The notes under the pieces are model-generated. The model was not told where the DNA came from. It did not search any database and saw only the letters and a list, made by a program, of their open reading frames with translations. From contig CALODL010000015.1 of NCBI GenBank assembly GCA_942492115.1, positions 1 through 64,000 of the forward strand: a DNA stretch of 64,000 nucleotides, written 5' to 3'. The position numbers were made by a program, and so were the translations under genes. The DNA is from CALODL01 sp942492115. GTDB taxonomy: Bacteria > Planctomycetota > Phycisphaerae > UBA1845 > CAIVHJ01. This document shows, piece after piece, positions 1 through 10,092 of this stretch (position 1 is its first letter; each line of letters starts with the position of its first letter).

Positions 1-70
1 ATCACCATTCCGTCAGATATTCCCGCAAATAAATGTCCGGATCAGTGAAAGGAGGAGTAAAAAAAAATTT

Positions 71-1664
71 ATGTCGGAACCGAAACAACTCGAGGCTTAC
101 TGGCTGATAGGAAAATGGCTCGCCGTGACTTTTTAGCCCGCTTGTCTGCATTGGCTAGAATCACGGCCACACTACTTCCGGCGTCGCTGGCTACGTCGGT
201 CAACGCAGCTACCCCCCAAAAAGGCGGCCGGCTGAGACTCGGCGTGGCCGGTGGTTCCACAACCGACTCGCTGGATCCTGGGAAAATCACAGACGCCATG
301 GCCCAGAGTATCAATTGGCAGGTCAGAAATTGCCTGGTCGAAGTCGACCATAAGGGCCATCCCGTACCCGAGCTGGCCGAAAGCTGGGAACCTATACCCG
401 GTGCCGCTAAATGGATGTTCAAATTGCGCCAGGATGTGGAATTTCATAACGGCAAAGCCCTGGAGGCCGAGGATGTGATTTTTTCCATTAACCATCACCG
501 CGGCAAAGATTCAAAGTCGGCAGCCAAGGGTATTGTTGCCCCCATCCAAGACATCGAGGCCGATGGCAAATACACCGTCGTGTTCACATTGAAAGAGGGC
601 AATGCCGACTTCCCCTTTATTCTGAGTGATTACCATCTGACCATCGTTCCGGCCGGTACCACCGGTGCCGAATGGGAGAAAGGTGCCGGCACCGGCGGCT
701 ACGTGTTGGTCAGCCATGAACCTGGCTACAATGCCTTGACCAAACGCAATCCGAATTATTGGAAGCAGGGCCGTGCCCACTTTGATGAGGTCGAGACGAT
801 CGGAATTGCGGATGTCACTGCCAGAGCCACTGCCCTGAACACAGGACAAATCGACGCCATGAATCGATTTGAGCTGAAAACCATTCATTTGCTGAAAAGA
901 GTCACCGGTCTGCAGATTATAAATGTAACCGGAAATAGGCATTTCTCGATTCCCATGTTGACCGACAGGGAACCGTTTAACAACAACGATGTTCGGCTGG
1001 CATTGAAATACGCTATCGATCGTGAGCATTTGCTCCAACAGATTTTACGCGGTTACGGCAGCATCGGTAACGATCATCCCATCGGACCAAACCAGAAATA
1101 TTATGCATCCGAATTACCACAAAGAAAATACGATCCGGACAAAGCCAGGTTCCATATGAAGAAGGCCGGTATGTTGGATTACCCCTTTCAGCTGCATGGG
1201 GCCGATGCAGCCTTTGGAGGTGCTGTGGACGCTGCGGTGCTTTTCAAAGAACATGCTGCCAAAGCCGGTATTAAAATAGAAGTCGTGCGGGAACCCAACG
1301 ACGGTTACTGGGAGAACGTCTGGATGAAAAAGCCCTGGGTTATGTGCTACTGGAGCGGCCGGGCAACTGCGGATTGGATGTTTTCCACCGCCTACGCGCA
1401 GGATTCACCCTGGAACGACAGCTTCTGGAAGAACGAGCGGTTCAATAAGCTGCTCAGAGAGGCCCGGGCAGAACTTGACGATGACAAACGAAGTGAGTGT
1501 ATGCGGAATGTCAAAAAATTGTGCGCGATGAAGGTGGTGTCGTCATTCCGGTCTTTGCAAACTGGATTGAGGCTGCAACCAACAAACTGAACATCGGAAA
1601 CCCGGCCGGAAATTGGGAGATGGACGGCCAAAGAGCCCCGGAGCGCTGGTGGTTTAAATCGTAA
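71..1664 (+). pseudogene. Peptide/oligopeptide ABC transporter substrate-binding protein (SBP family 5), two frameshifts
   Basis: Extracytoplasmic solute-binding protein of the Dpp/Opp type, expected to deliver peptides or a related ligand to the ABC transporter encoded at 1730-5231. A strong ribosome site (AAAGGAGGAG, 48-57) precedes the ATG at 71, but that frame stops after about 20 codons. One extra A in the AAAA run at 112-115 would join it to the long frame that is open from 115. The long frame carries a Tat-like ARRDF motif, a hydrophobic segment ending in NAA and the family signature around TTDSLDPG. At about 1495-1503 a two-base loss throws translation out of frame to a stop at 1590. 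The other frame continues to 1664 and ends in ERWWFKS, matching the ERWWFV end of the paralogue at 5365-6953. The original protein would be about 530 residues. The breaks may be sequence errors or true decay. Confidence 0.85.
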
Positions 1665-1729
1665 ATATAAATCGGTGGTTCATAGGTTACCGTTCAGGGT
1701 TGTTTTTGCCACCTGGATATCCATTCATA

Positions 1730-3385
1730 TTACGATTGCACAAAGTCGGCCGATTTTAGACCTTTGCGTTTTCGCTCCGCCAGAACGCCGTCGAGCCAAT
1801 CCGGATCCATTTCCGGCACCGATGAGAGCAAAAGGTCCGTGTAATCATGGTGGGGCGGCGTAAGAACATCTTTCTTGACACCCTGTTCGACTATGCGGCC
1901 CTTCAGCATGACGACAATTTCATCGGAAATGGCCTTGACCGTTGCCAAATCGTGGGTAATAAAAAGATAGGATACCTTCAGTTCATTTTGCAGATCCTGT
2001 AGCAGTTTCAATATGCCTTCGGCAACCAATTGATCAAGGGCCGAGGTGACTTCATCACAGATAATCATCTCGGGTTTTGCCGCCAGGGCGCGAGCGATGC
2101 AAACTCTCTGTTTTTCACCGCCTGACAGCTCCCCAGGATAGCGATCTCTATATTTCATTGGCTTTAATTCGATCATTTCCAGCAGTTCTTTGATCCTGTC
2201 CTCCTTTTCCCTACCTTTCATGCCAAAGTAGAATGTGAGGGGACGTCCAATGACGTCTCTTACTCTCTGTCGGGGATTGAGGGCTGTGTCCGGCATTTGA
2301 TAAATCATTTGCATGATACGGAGCGTTTCCGGTTTGCGTGATTTTAAAGCCGGTGGCAGCTCCTTCCCGCCATAGAGGACCTTCCCTTCAAGGGGTGGCA
2401 GCAGTCCGGTGATTACCCGAGCCAGTGTGCTTTTGCCGCTGCCGGATTCGCCGACCAAGGCGACGGTCCTGGCGCGTCTGACTTTAAGATCAATATCTTC
2501 AAGTACCTTTTCACTTACTTTTCCCGTGTAACTGGCCGACACATTTTGAACTTCCAGGACGATATCATGCTCTGTTGCAGACAGGTCCCTGTCCTCCCTG
2601 AGGGTGCGCACGGAGAGCAACGCTCGGGTATACTCTTCTTTGGGATTGGCCATCAGTTCCCTGGCATCATTCTCTTCGATCAGATCACCGTATCTGAGCA
2701 CCATGATGCGGTCGGCCAACTGAGCCACGACGGCCAGATCGTGAGTGATGTAGATGGCCGCCGTGTTAAATTCCCTGGTAATTTTCTTGATAGCGGCCAG
2801 AACTTCGATCTGGGTGGTCACATCCAGAGCCGTCGTGGGTTCATCGAAGATAATAAGATCCGGGGTGCAAGCCATCGCCATGGCCACCATGGCGCGCTGG
2901 AGCTGTCCGCCGGAGACTTGATGGGGATAGCGGTAACCGATCCCTTCAGGATCCGGCAGCAGCAGACGCCGATAAATGTCTACGGCCTTTTCTTCCGCTT
3001 TTTGAAAATTCATCAGTCCATGCCGAATCGGCGCCTCCGCATACTGTTTTATAAGCTTATGCGCCGGATTAAATGAGGCTGCGGCGCTTTGGGCGACATA
3101 GGAAATACGCACGCCCCTGATTTTTCTCAATTCCTCTTCCGGTGCGCCGAACAATTCCATACCGTCAAAGAGAATCGAACCGGAGGATATGCGACAGCCC
3201 CCCCGGGTGTAGCACATGGAAGCAAGCCCGAAGGTCGATTTTCCTGCGCCGGATTCCCCGATCAGACCGAGAACCTCGCCTTTGTCCAAAGTGAGATCAA
3301 GGCCTTTTATGATCGGCATCCATTTTTCTTCCTCGGAACTGAAGCCTTCTATCTCTATTTTTCTCATTTCAAGTAGACGCGTCAT
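1730..3385 (-). CDS. Peptide ABC transporter, fused double ATP-binding protein (DppD-DppF type)
   Basis: Cytoplasmic ATPase that powers the permease pair encoded just upstream. The 551-residue chain contains two complete nucleotide-binding domains. Domain 1 (about 1-265) has Walker A GESGAGKST, signature VSGGQLQRA and Walker B LIIFDEPTTALD. Domain 2 (about 270-551) has GESGSGKST, LSGGEKQR and a Walker B that reads MIICDEVTSALD. Most Dpp/Opp systems encode these domains as two genes, so this is the fused form. It is the last gene of a minus-strand run: binding protein, permease, permease, ATPase. A Shine-Dalgarno-like AAGGTAGG lies before the start, 45 bases after the upstream permease gene. 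It converges on the binding-protein gene at 71-1664. The substrate cannot be told from sequence; peptides are the default for the family. Confidence 0.93.
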   Translation of the reverse strand: MTRLLEMRKIEIEGFSSEEEKWMPIIKGLDLTLDKGEVLGLIGESGAGKSTFGLASMCYTRGGCRISSGSILFDGMELFGAPEEELRKIRGVRISYVAQSAAASFNPAHKLIKQYAEAPIRHGLMNFQKAEEKAVDIYRRLLLPDPEGIGYRYPHQVSGGQLQRAMVAMAMACTPDLIIFDEPTTALDVTTQIEVLAAIKKITREFNTAAIYITHDLAVVAQLADRIMVLRYGDLIEENDARELMANPKEEYTRALLSVRTLREDRDLSATEHDIVLEVQNVSASYTGKVSEKVLEDIDLKVRRARTVALVGESGSGKSTLARVITGLLPPLEGKVLYGGKELPPALKSRKPETLRIMQMIYQMPDTALNPRQRVRDVIGRPLTFYFGMKGREKEDRIKELLEMIELKPMKYRDRYPGELSGGEKQRVCIARALAAKPEMIICDEVTSALDQLVAEGILKLLQDLQNELKVSYLFITHDLATVKAISDEIVVMLKGRIVEQGVKKDVLTPPHHDYTDLLLSSVPEMDPDWLDGVLAERKRKGLKSADFVQS

Positions 3386-3429
3386 TAGTAACCTACCTTA
3401 ATTTTAATCCGGATATTGTTTGTACTTCT

Positions 3430-4254
3430 TCAATCCTTCAGTCCGCTTGCGAGATGCAGAAACCAGTCAACCACTAAATTTACGCCGACCGTCAGGAATG
3501 CGATGGCTCCTGCCGGCCATAGCGGCGTCAGGATACCGAAGGTGATCGCCCCTGCATTCTCCCTAACCATGCCTCCCCAATCCGCCGTCGGCGGCTGGAT
3601 ACCAAGTCCTAAAAAGCTTAGCGCAGCGATGAACAAAAATACGAAACAGAAACGCAGGCCGAATTCCGCAACCAGCGGCGGCATCGCATTCGGTAGGATT
3701 TCCTTGCGCATGATCCACCAGATTTTTTCACCGCGAAGCCTGGCCGCCTCAACGAACTCCATCACCGCAATATCCATGGCCACGGCTCGCGACAGGCGAT
3801 AAACCCGTGTCGAGTCCAGCACCGCAATCACCAATATTAAAGCGCTTATGGAGGTGCCGACCACAGACAGCGCTATTAGTGCAAAAATAAGTGTGGGAAA
3901 GGCCATCAAAATATCGATAATACGGCTTAAAGTCAATTCGGTCCAGCCCCCGAGTGTTGCTGCAAAAAATCCTAAACGAGAGCCGATAAAAAACGACAGC
4001 ATTGTTGTGATAAATGCGATCGCTATGGTATTCCGGGCGCCGTAAACCAGGCGCGTGAACAGGTCTCTGCCCAAATGATCCGTTCCAAGATAATTTTCGC
4101 TGCTCGAAGGCATCCAGACGTCACCAACAATTTCCGTTTCCCCGTATGGGGCGATGTACGGTGTGAACACGGCGGCAATGACATTAATAAGGACCATTGC
4201 AATGCCGACGCGAGCGCTTAGCGGTGATTGTCTGAGTAATTTTATAAAACCCAT
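3430..4254 (-). CDS. Peptide ABC transporter permease (DppC/OppC type)
   Basis: Inner-membrane permease of 274 residues, the usual size for the DppC/OppC family, with the N-terminal helix and extracytoplasmic segment typical of this subunit (the YLGTDHLGRDLFTRLVYGAR region). The cytoplasmic EAA coupling loop, which contacts the ATPase, is visible as VEAARLRGEKIWWIMRKEILPN. Several hydrophobic helices surround it. An AAGGAGA ribosome site precedes the start. The gene lies 14 bases after the partner permease at 4269-5231 and 44 bases before the ATPase, so one operon is likely. It pairs with the DppB-type subunit to form the heterodimeric channel. Confidence 0.93.
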   Translation of the reverse strand: MGFIKLLRQSPLSARVGIAMVLINVIAAVFTPYIAPYGETEIVGDVWMPSSSENYLGTDHLGRDLFTRLVYGARNTIAIAFITTMLSFFIGSRLGFFAATLGGWTELTLSRIIDILMAFPTLIFALIALSVVGTSISALILVIAVLDSTRVYRLSRAVAMDIAVMEFVEAARLRGEKIWWIMRKEILPNAMPPLVAEFGLRFCFVFLFIAALSFLGLGIQPPTADWGGMVRENAGAITFGILTPLWPAGAIAFLTVGVNLVVDWFLHLASGLKD

Positions 4255-4268
4255 CTGAAATAATCTCC

Positions 4269-5231
4269 TTATTTTGATCTTGGATGCAACAGTCTGGGGT
4301 TGCTTAGAATTGACAGTATATCGGCCAATAGATTAAGCGAGACATAAACGGCGGCAAAAATAAGGCCACTGGCTTGAACAACGGGAATGTCACGTTTAGA
4401 AACGGAATCCACCAGGAGCTGCCCCAAGCCCGGATAGACAAATACCACTTCAACAATCACAACCCCTACCACCAGATAGGCCAGATTGAGCGCGACCACA
4501 TTAATAACCGGCGACAGGGCGTTTGGAAATGCATGCAGAACAATGACCCGCATACGCTTTAAGCCTTTCAATTGGGCCATCTCAATATACGAGCTGGCCA
4601 ATACATTGATGATTGCCGCACGCGTCTGGCGCATCATATGAGCGGTTACGATAAACGTAAGCGTCAGGCTTGGAAGAATAATCGCATGAATTTTTTGCCA
4701 GAACGACATCTGGTCGTTTATGTTGGAAATGCTAGGAAAGACAACTAACTTCACCGAGAGCAAGGCGATCAGAATGTAGGCGACAAAGAATTCCGGAAAG
4801 GAAATCGCGCTGAGCGTGCTGGTGGAAATGGCCTTGTCAAACCAGGTTTCACGATAAAGCGCCGCCAGAAGCCCGAGCAAAATAGCAAGCGGCACCGATA
4901 TCACGGCTGACGTGGACGCCAAAAATATCGTGTTGGCAAACCGCCAGCCGATCAGTTCGGCGATCGGACGCTTGTTGGCCAGAGAGGTCCCGAGGTCTCC
5001 CTTCATAAAATCGCCCAGCCAGGCAAAATAGCGTACATGGGGCGGTAAATCCAGTTTAAGCTCCTTTCGAAAGGCCGCCACGGTTTCAGGTGTGGCCTCC
5101 TGCCCCAGAATAGCCGTGGCCACATCACCCGGCAACGCCTCCACCCCCAAAAAAATTAGGACGGAGATGACGATTATCGTCAGGAATCCCAATCCAAGGC
5201 GTTTTGCTACCATTGATATTATATCTTTCAT
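4269..5231 (-). CDS. Peptide ABC transporter permease (DppB/OppB type)
   Basis: Inner-membrane permease of 320 residues, typical of DppB/OppB. The N-terminal helix with LIFLGVEALPGD is the usual TM1 and first loop, followed by a large periplasmic segment containing ATPETVAAFRKELKLD and then five further hydrophobic helices. The EAA loop near IEMAQLKGLKRMRVIVLHAF would dock onto the ATPase. The start is supported by a purine-rich stretch (GGGGAAAAA) directly upstream. It is preceded in the same direction by the binding-protein gene (5365-6953) with a gap of about 130 bases, and followed closely by the DppC-type permease. Confidence 0.93.
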   Translation of the reverse strand: MKDIISMVAKRLGLGFLTIIVISVLIFLGVEALPGDVATAILGQEATPETVAAFRKELKLDLPPHVRYFAWLGDFMKGDLGTSLANKRPIAELIGWRFANTIFLASTSAVISVPLAILLGLLAALYRETWFDKAISTSTLSAISFPEFFVAYILIALLSVKLVVFPSISNINDQMSFWQKIHAIILPSLTLTFIVTAHMMRQTRAAIINVLASSYIEMAQLKGLKRMRVIVLHAFPNALSPVINVVALNLAYLVVGVVIVEVVFVYPGLGQLLVDSVSKRDIPVVQASGLIFAAVYVSLNLLADILSILSNPRLLHPRSK

Positions 5232-5364
5232 TTTTTCCCCGATTCTATGGCATTTGCAAGACAGGTTCTGGTTTGTATCTTCACCTGCTTTGCTCAGTGG
5301 GAAGGCAGGTGGAGAGGCATAATTCCCATATAGTTGGAATCTGGTTTTACTAAGACGTCATGGA

Positions 5365-6953
5365 TTAAACGAACCACCAGCGTTCGGCCAGTCTAAAGCC
5401 GTCAAATTCCCAATTTGCCGCCGGGTTTTCAAACCCCATCTTTTTGCTGGCAGCTGACAGCTGCATGGCAAAGGCTGGAACGGGAGTGGCGCCTTCATCA
5501 CTGACAATTTGCTGGCATTCCACGTACATCTCGCGCCGTTTATTCTGATCAAGTTCCGCCCGGGCGGCTTTGATGAGCTGGTTGAACTTCGGGTGTTTCC
5601 AGTGGGTGTCGTTCCAGTTGGCATCTTCCGTATACGCAGTGGAAAACATCCAATCCGCGGTTGCCCGGCCGCTCCAGTAGCACTGGACCCATTCTTTCTT
5701 GATCCAGACACTATCCCAGTACCCGTCATCCGGCTCCCGTACCACCTTGATCTTGATGCCGGCTTTTTTTGCCGATTCCTGGATCAGTTCGGAAGCGGAG
5801 ACGGCACCCGGAAAGGCAGTCTCGGCGGCATGCAGCTTGAATGTGTGATCCAACATCCCGGCCTTTTTCAGGTGGAATTTGGCCTTTTCGGGATCGTGCT
5901 TTCGCTGGGGCAGTTCGGAGGCATAAAACGGGTTGATCCGGGGAATGGGGTGATCGTTGCCCGGGTATCCGTACCCGCGTAATATCAGCTTGACCAGCTG
6001 CTCACGGTCAATTAAGTATTTGAGCCCCAGTCTGACATCGTTATTGTCATAGGGTTTGATGGTTGTCAGCATGGGGATGGTATAATGCTGGCCCCCTCCA
6101 GCTTCAGCGCCTGAACGTCGGGCATCCTTTCCAGCAGATTAAAGGTTTTGGGATCGCAGCGATTCATCACGTGGATCTGACCGGTCTTCAAGGAATTGGT
6201 TCTGGCGCTAAGATCCTCAATACCTAAAATCTCCACCTCGTCAAAATAAGGGCGGTCCGATTTGAAGTAGTTGGGATTACGCTTGCCGAAGAACCTGACA
6301 CCGGGCTCCCAGGCTTGCAGAATGAAAGGGCCTGTACCTACGCCCTTCTCATAATCTTTTCCTTTGGTGCCCTTGGGTACCATCGATATGTGATAATCAC
6401 TGGCAATGTAAGGGAAGTCCGCATTGCCTTCTTTTAGGGTGAATACCACCGTGTTCTTGCCGTCGGCCTTGATGTCGGTGATCGGTTCGGCAATGCCTTT
6501 GGCCGCTGATTTGGTGTCCGGTCCGCGGTGCTGGTTGAAGGAATAAACGACATCATCGGCGTCTATGGTTTTGCCGTTATGAAATTCAACGCCCTTGCGC
6601 AGCTTGAAGGTCCATGTCACCGCATCCTTTGAGGCTTCCCAGCTTTCGGCCAATTCGGGAACAGCCTCTCCTTTATAATTGACTTCAACGAGCTGGCTCC
6701 GGATGCATTGATTGACCGTCTGGGACATGGTTTGTGACAACGTACCAGGGTCCATGGAATCTGTCGTTGAACCACCGGCAGAGCCAAGTATCACCCGACC
6801 GCCTTTCTTGGGGGTCGCAGCCTCAGCTTTTCCGTTCAACAACACCGGAGACACGGCAGCCATAAGGCCCATGGCAGAAACCCGGGCAATGAACGCACGG
6901 CGCGTAATTTTTCCTTCGGTCAGCAATTTTTCCAATTCTTTCAATTTTGACAT
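5365..6953 (-). pseudogene. Peptide ABC transporter substrate-binding protein (SBP family 5), one frameshift
   Basis: First gene of the transporter operon. The N-terminal part (6066-6953, 295 codons) has a Tat-like TRRAFIARVSAMG signal and the TTDSMDPG family region. The C-terminal part (5365-6072, 235 codons) continues the same protein from IPMLTTIKPYDNNDVR and ends in ERWWFV. They are joined if one G is added to the GGGGG run near 6093, giving a normal protein of about 530 residues. It is clearly paralogous to the copy at 71-1664 over its whole length, including the GYWxxVWxKKxWVxCYWSGRATADWMFSTAY block. A ribosome site (AGGGGGG) sits before the start. A one-base homopolymer error is the simplest explanation; true inactivation would leave the operon with no intact binding protein in this window. 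Confidence 0.85.
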
Positions 6954-7191
6954 GGTTCACATCCCCCCTCAAAAATTTTTTGTGGATAGCTATTTATGGC
7001 ATATACAGCCGCCAAAATGCAAGGAAAAAGTGAAATTAAATCAGGTTATGGATGTCATTCATTTTTTTGTGTGTGTTAATCCTTAAGAGTTCGACTATGG
7101 AAAAGCGGACCAGGCCGGCAGCATCTGAATCCCCCTGTTGGTTTGAGAAATCTGAATGGATAACGAATGGGATTTGAACCAATATTTCGTA

Positions 7192-8067
7192 TTACCATTC
7201 GGCTATGATTTTGCGAATCGCACTTACAAAGCTTTGGTCCGACCCGCAACAACCGCCGATAAAATCGGCACCGGCGTCAATCAGGTCCGGGACAAATTTC
7301 ACGAATTCATCGGCGGTGGTGTAAAATATCGTTTTTTCATCAATAATTTCCGGCAGTCCGGCATTGGGCTTAATCCAGATCGGCAAACCGGTGATCTTAC
7401 GCATGCGTCTGCAAATCGGTATATAGCCCTCGATTCCCTGACCGCAGTTGGCCCCAACGCCATCCACACCTATTTTGGTGAACTCGTCCACTGCTGATTC
7501 AGGAGTCACCCCCATCAGGGTGGTGTCTTGGTCGACACCGGAATCAAACACCATGCTGGCAATCACCGGCAGTCCGGTTCGTTTTGCCGCCCTGGCAGCA
7601 ATGCCGGCTTCGGTGATGTCGATCATCGTTTCAACAATGATGCCGTCGGCCCCTGCTTGTGCCTGGGCGTTGGCCTGTTCTTCAAAAGCGTTTTGCAGTT
7701 CTTCTTCAGTGGTCTCCTTGGTCAAAAGCATCTTACCCGTGGGACCGATGGACGCAAATACAGCGGCCCGATTCCCGGCGGCTTTTTTTGAAATTTCAAC
7801 GCCTGCCGTATTAATGGCGACGGCTTTATCCCCCAGTTTGAATCGTCCCAACGACAAGCGGCTGCCGCCGAATGTGTTCGTTAGAACGATCTGACTTCCG
7901 GCCTCGACATACTGCCGTGCCACTTCTTCGACCGCTTCCGGGCGGCTAAGATTCCATGAATCCGGACACTCACCGCGTTTCAATCCACGATTTTGAAGCT
8001 GGGTGCCCCAGGAACCGTCGGTGACGACCGGACCCTTCTTTAACAGTTTCTCGATGAGAGGATGCAT
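7192..8067 (-). CDS. Homocysteine S-methyltransferase family protein
   Basis: Cytosolic TIM-barrel enzyme that moves a methyl group to homocysteine or a related thiol; the donor (betaine, S-methylmethionine, a corrinoid protein) is not determined by sequence. The 291 residues match the single-domain family. Near the N-terminus is TDGSWGTQL, where family members bind substrate. The zinc-binding cysteines are visible as GANCGQG at about 206-212 and GGCCGS at about 271-276. The gene has a clear AAGGAGAA ribosome site. It is transcribed away from the methyltransferase at 8234, and the 126 bases between them probably hold both promoters. There is no neighbouring metH or corrinoid protein, so a pathway cannot be fixed from context. 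Confidence 0.88.
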   Translation of the reverse strand: MHPLIEKLLKKGPVVTDGSWGTQLQNRGLKRGECPDSWNLSRPEAVEEVARQYVEAGSQIVLTNTFGGSRLSLGRFKLGDKAVAINTAGVEISKKAAGNRAAVFASIGPTGKMLLTKETTEEELQNAFEEQANAQAQAGADGIIVETMIDITEAGIAARAAKRTGLPVIASMVFDSGVDQDTTLMGVTPESAVDEFTKIGVDGVGANCGQGIEGYIPICRRMRKITGLPIWIKPNAGLPEIIDEKTIFYTTADEFVKFVPDLIDAGADFIGGCCGSDQSFVSAIRKIIAEW

Positions 8068-8233
8068 TGCTGTTCTCCTTGTTTGGTTGGATGCACATTT
8101 GTTCGTTCAAAGGCATACATAACCTTTATAGATTCAAAACTCAATAAGTCAGCAGCCCGGTCACCAGAACCTGCGGCCTCAACTGTTCTTTTTCTGCTTG
8201 ATAAATTCCGATTTATTCCTTAGATTACCAGAC

Positions 8234-9013
8234 ATGGGCCATGTGTTTGATTTCAGTGAAGCCGTTAATTATGAGCAGTGGTTTAACAAGCCGCAGAATA
8301 AGCTCGCTTTTGAGCTGGAAACCCAATTAATGCGGGATTTGCTCCAGCCCATGCGGGGCGAATCCGTCTTGGATATTGGTTGCGGTGCGGGGGCATGTTT
8401 GGCAGCCTTTCTCGAAATGGGGCTGCGGGTCACCGGTCTGGACCCGTCAACCTACATGCTGGATATGGCATTCAAAAAAATTGGGCACCGCGCGGATCTT
8501 TACCGGGGTTTTGCTGAAGATCTTCCTTTTGACGACAATTCCTTTAATTACGCCTGTCTTTTTACCACCCTTGAATTTGTTGATAACCCTAAAAAAGCAT
8601 TGGAGGAGGCCTGCCGGGTCACCAAAGACCGCGTCTTCATCGGTGTATTGAACCGCTATGCGCTCAAAGGAATCGAGCGGCGAGTGAAGGGTATTTTCTC
8701 ACCGACCATTTTTAATCGGGCCCGGTTTTTTAGCGTCTGGGAACTGAAACAAATGATTCGACATATCATGGGCGAGGTGCCGGTATCCTGGCGCACCGTC
8801 TGCCAGTTGCCTGCAAATTCGGGAAAATTCGTACAAAATCTGGAGCAATCAAAAATCGTTCAACGGTGTCCGTTCGGTGCATTTGCCGGAATGGTCGTGA
8901 TCCTGGTTCCTCGTCTTAGGACCCGACCCATGACCGTGCGTTATCAGGCCAAGAACCCTTCCGGGGCAACGACGGGATTTGTTGCTGGACGACGAACTAC
9001 GATTGAAGAATGA
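8234..9013 (+). CDS. Class I SAM-dependent methyltransferase
   Basis: Predicted soluble methyltransferase. The SAM-binding motif I VLDIGCGAG is followed by acidic motif II LDPS and the later LPFDDNSF/EFVDNPKKAL pattern of the Methyltransf_11 family, which modifies small molecules, quinones or lipids. I chose the ATG at 8234 (MGHVFDF), although the frame is open to a TTG at 8198; neither has a strong ribosome site. The gene ends only 10 bases before amrS, so the two are probably co-transcribed. The last residues and the spacer contain a short direct repeat (GACGATTGAAGAAT), which may have extended the C-terminus. The substrate is unknown. Confidence 0.85.
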   Translation: MGHVFDFSEAVNYEQWFNKPQNKLAFELETQLMRDLLQPMRGESVLDIGCGAGACLAAFLEMGLRVTGLDPSTYMLDMAFKKIGHRADLYRGFAEDLPFDDNSFNYACLFTTLEFVDNPKKALEEACRVTKDRVFIGVLNRYALKGIERRVKGIFSPTIFNRARFFSVWELKQMIRHIMGEVPVSWRTVCQLPANSGKFVQNLEQSKIVQRCPFGAFAGMVVILVPRLRTRPMTVRYQAKNPSGATTGFVAGRRTTIEE

Positions 9014-9023
9014 CGATTGAAGA

Positions 9024-10040
9024 ATGATGGAAGCATACCTTTATGAACGGCTGGAAGATAACAAGGTAAGGTGCAATCTTTGCAGCCATCGTTGTGTCAT
9101 CAGAGACGGCCGCCGAGGGATATGCAATGTGCGCGAAAACGACGGCGGCATTCTGAATACCCTGGTCTACGGTAAGCTCATCGCCCAGCACATCGATCCG
9201 ATTGAAAAAAAACCCTTGTTCCATTTCTTGCCCGGGACGCCTTCCTATTCCATTGCCACTGTCGGCTGCAACTTTCGATGCCGTTTTTGCCAGAACGCCG
9301 ACATTGCCCAGATGCCTTCCGATCGTGAAGGCACCATATTAGGAACTCGCTGCACACCCGGGGATGTGGTGGATGCCGCCCAAGGCGGTGGGTGCAGGAG
9401 TATTGCATACACCTATACCGAGCCCACGGTATTTTTTGAATTCGCCTATCAGACCGCCAAACTGGCCCATGATAGGGGCATCTGCAACGTATTTGTCACC
9501 AACGGCTATATGACCTCTGAAGCATTGGAGATGATCGAGCCATATCTGGATGCCGCTAATGTGGACCTCAAGGCGTTTACCAATGACTATTACAAAAAGG
9601 TTTGCGGGGCCGGTCTCAAACACGTTCAGGCAACCTTGAAATTGATGAAATCCCTTGACATTTTTATCGAGGTGACCACCTTGATCGTCCCGGGTTTAAA
9701 TGATGACCCCTCGGAGCTGAATGATTTGGCTGCATTCATCGCCCGGGACCTCGGCCCGGAAACTCCCTGGCACATCAGCCGCTTCCATCCCACGTACAAG
9801 CTGACCGATCGCCCTTCGACGCCGATTCAAACCCTCACGACGGCTCGGGAAATCGGAATAAATGCCGGACTGAGATATGTCTATACCGGCAATGTTCCCG
9901 GTAATGCCGCTGAAAATACATTTTGTTACAGCTGCGGTGAAACCGTCATCGAACGCTGGGGCTTCCAGGTCGAAAATCTGCGGCTTAAAAACGGCAAGTG
10001 CACCCAATGTGGCGTTGAGATTGATGGCGTGTGGGAATGA
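9024..10040 (+). CDS. amrS: AmmeMemoRadiSam system radical SAM enzyme AmrS
   Basis: Radical SAM protein of 338 residues. The iron-sulfur cluster motif CNFRCRFC sits at about residue 81-88, preceded by a cysteine-rich N-terminal zinc-type region (CNLCSHRC and GICNVR) and followed by YTYTEPTVFFE, NVFVTNGY and DLKAF, all hallmarks of the AmrS group related to pyruvate-formate-lyase activases. A second cysteine cluster (CYSCGE, CTQCGVEI) closes the protein. The usual partners AmmeMemo are not adjacent here. The exact reaction of AmrS is unsettled. It follows the methyltransferase gene by 10 bases and converges on the sensor/exonuclease gene. Confidence 0.92.
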   Translation: MMEAYLYERLEDNKVRCNLCSHRCVIRDGRRGICNVRENDGGILNTLVYGKLIAQHIDPIEKKPLFHFLPGTPSYSIATVGCNFRCRFCQNADIAQMPSDREGTILGTRCTPGDVVDAAQGGGCRSIAYTYTEPTVFFEFAYQTAKLAHDRGICNVFVTNGYMTSEALEMIEPYLDAANVDLKAFTNDYYKKVCGAGLKHVQATLKLMKSLDIFIEVTTLIVPGLNDDPSELNDLAAFIARDLGPETPWHISRFHPTYKLTDRPSTPIQTLTTAREIGINAGLRYVYTGNVPGNAAENTFCYSCGETVIERWGFQVENLRLKNGKCTQCGVEIDGVWE

Positions 10041-10092
10041 AAGAAACTCAATGCTATTGGAATTTTATTTAATGTAATTTTGATAAGAAAGC

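Noticed and set aside
7160..7192. tRNA T-arm-like GGTTCAAATCCC on the minus strand
   Set aside because: The flanking bases do not form a 5-bp T-stem with correct pairing, and no acceptor, D or anticodon arm is present.
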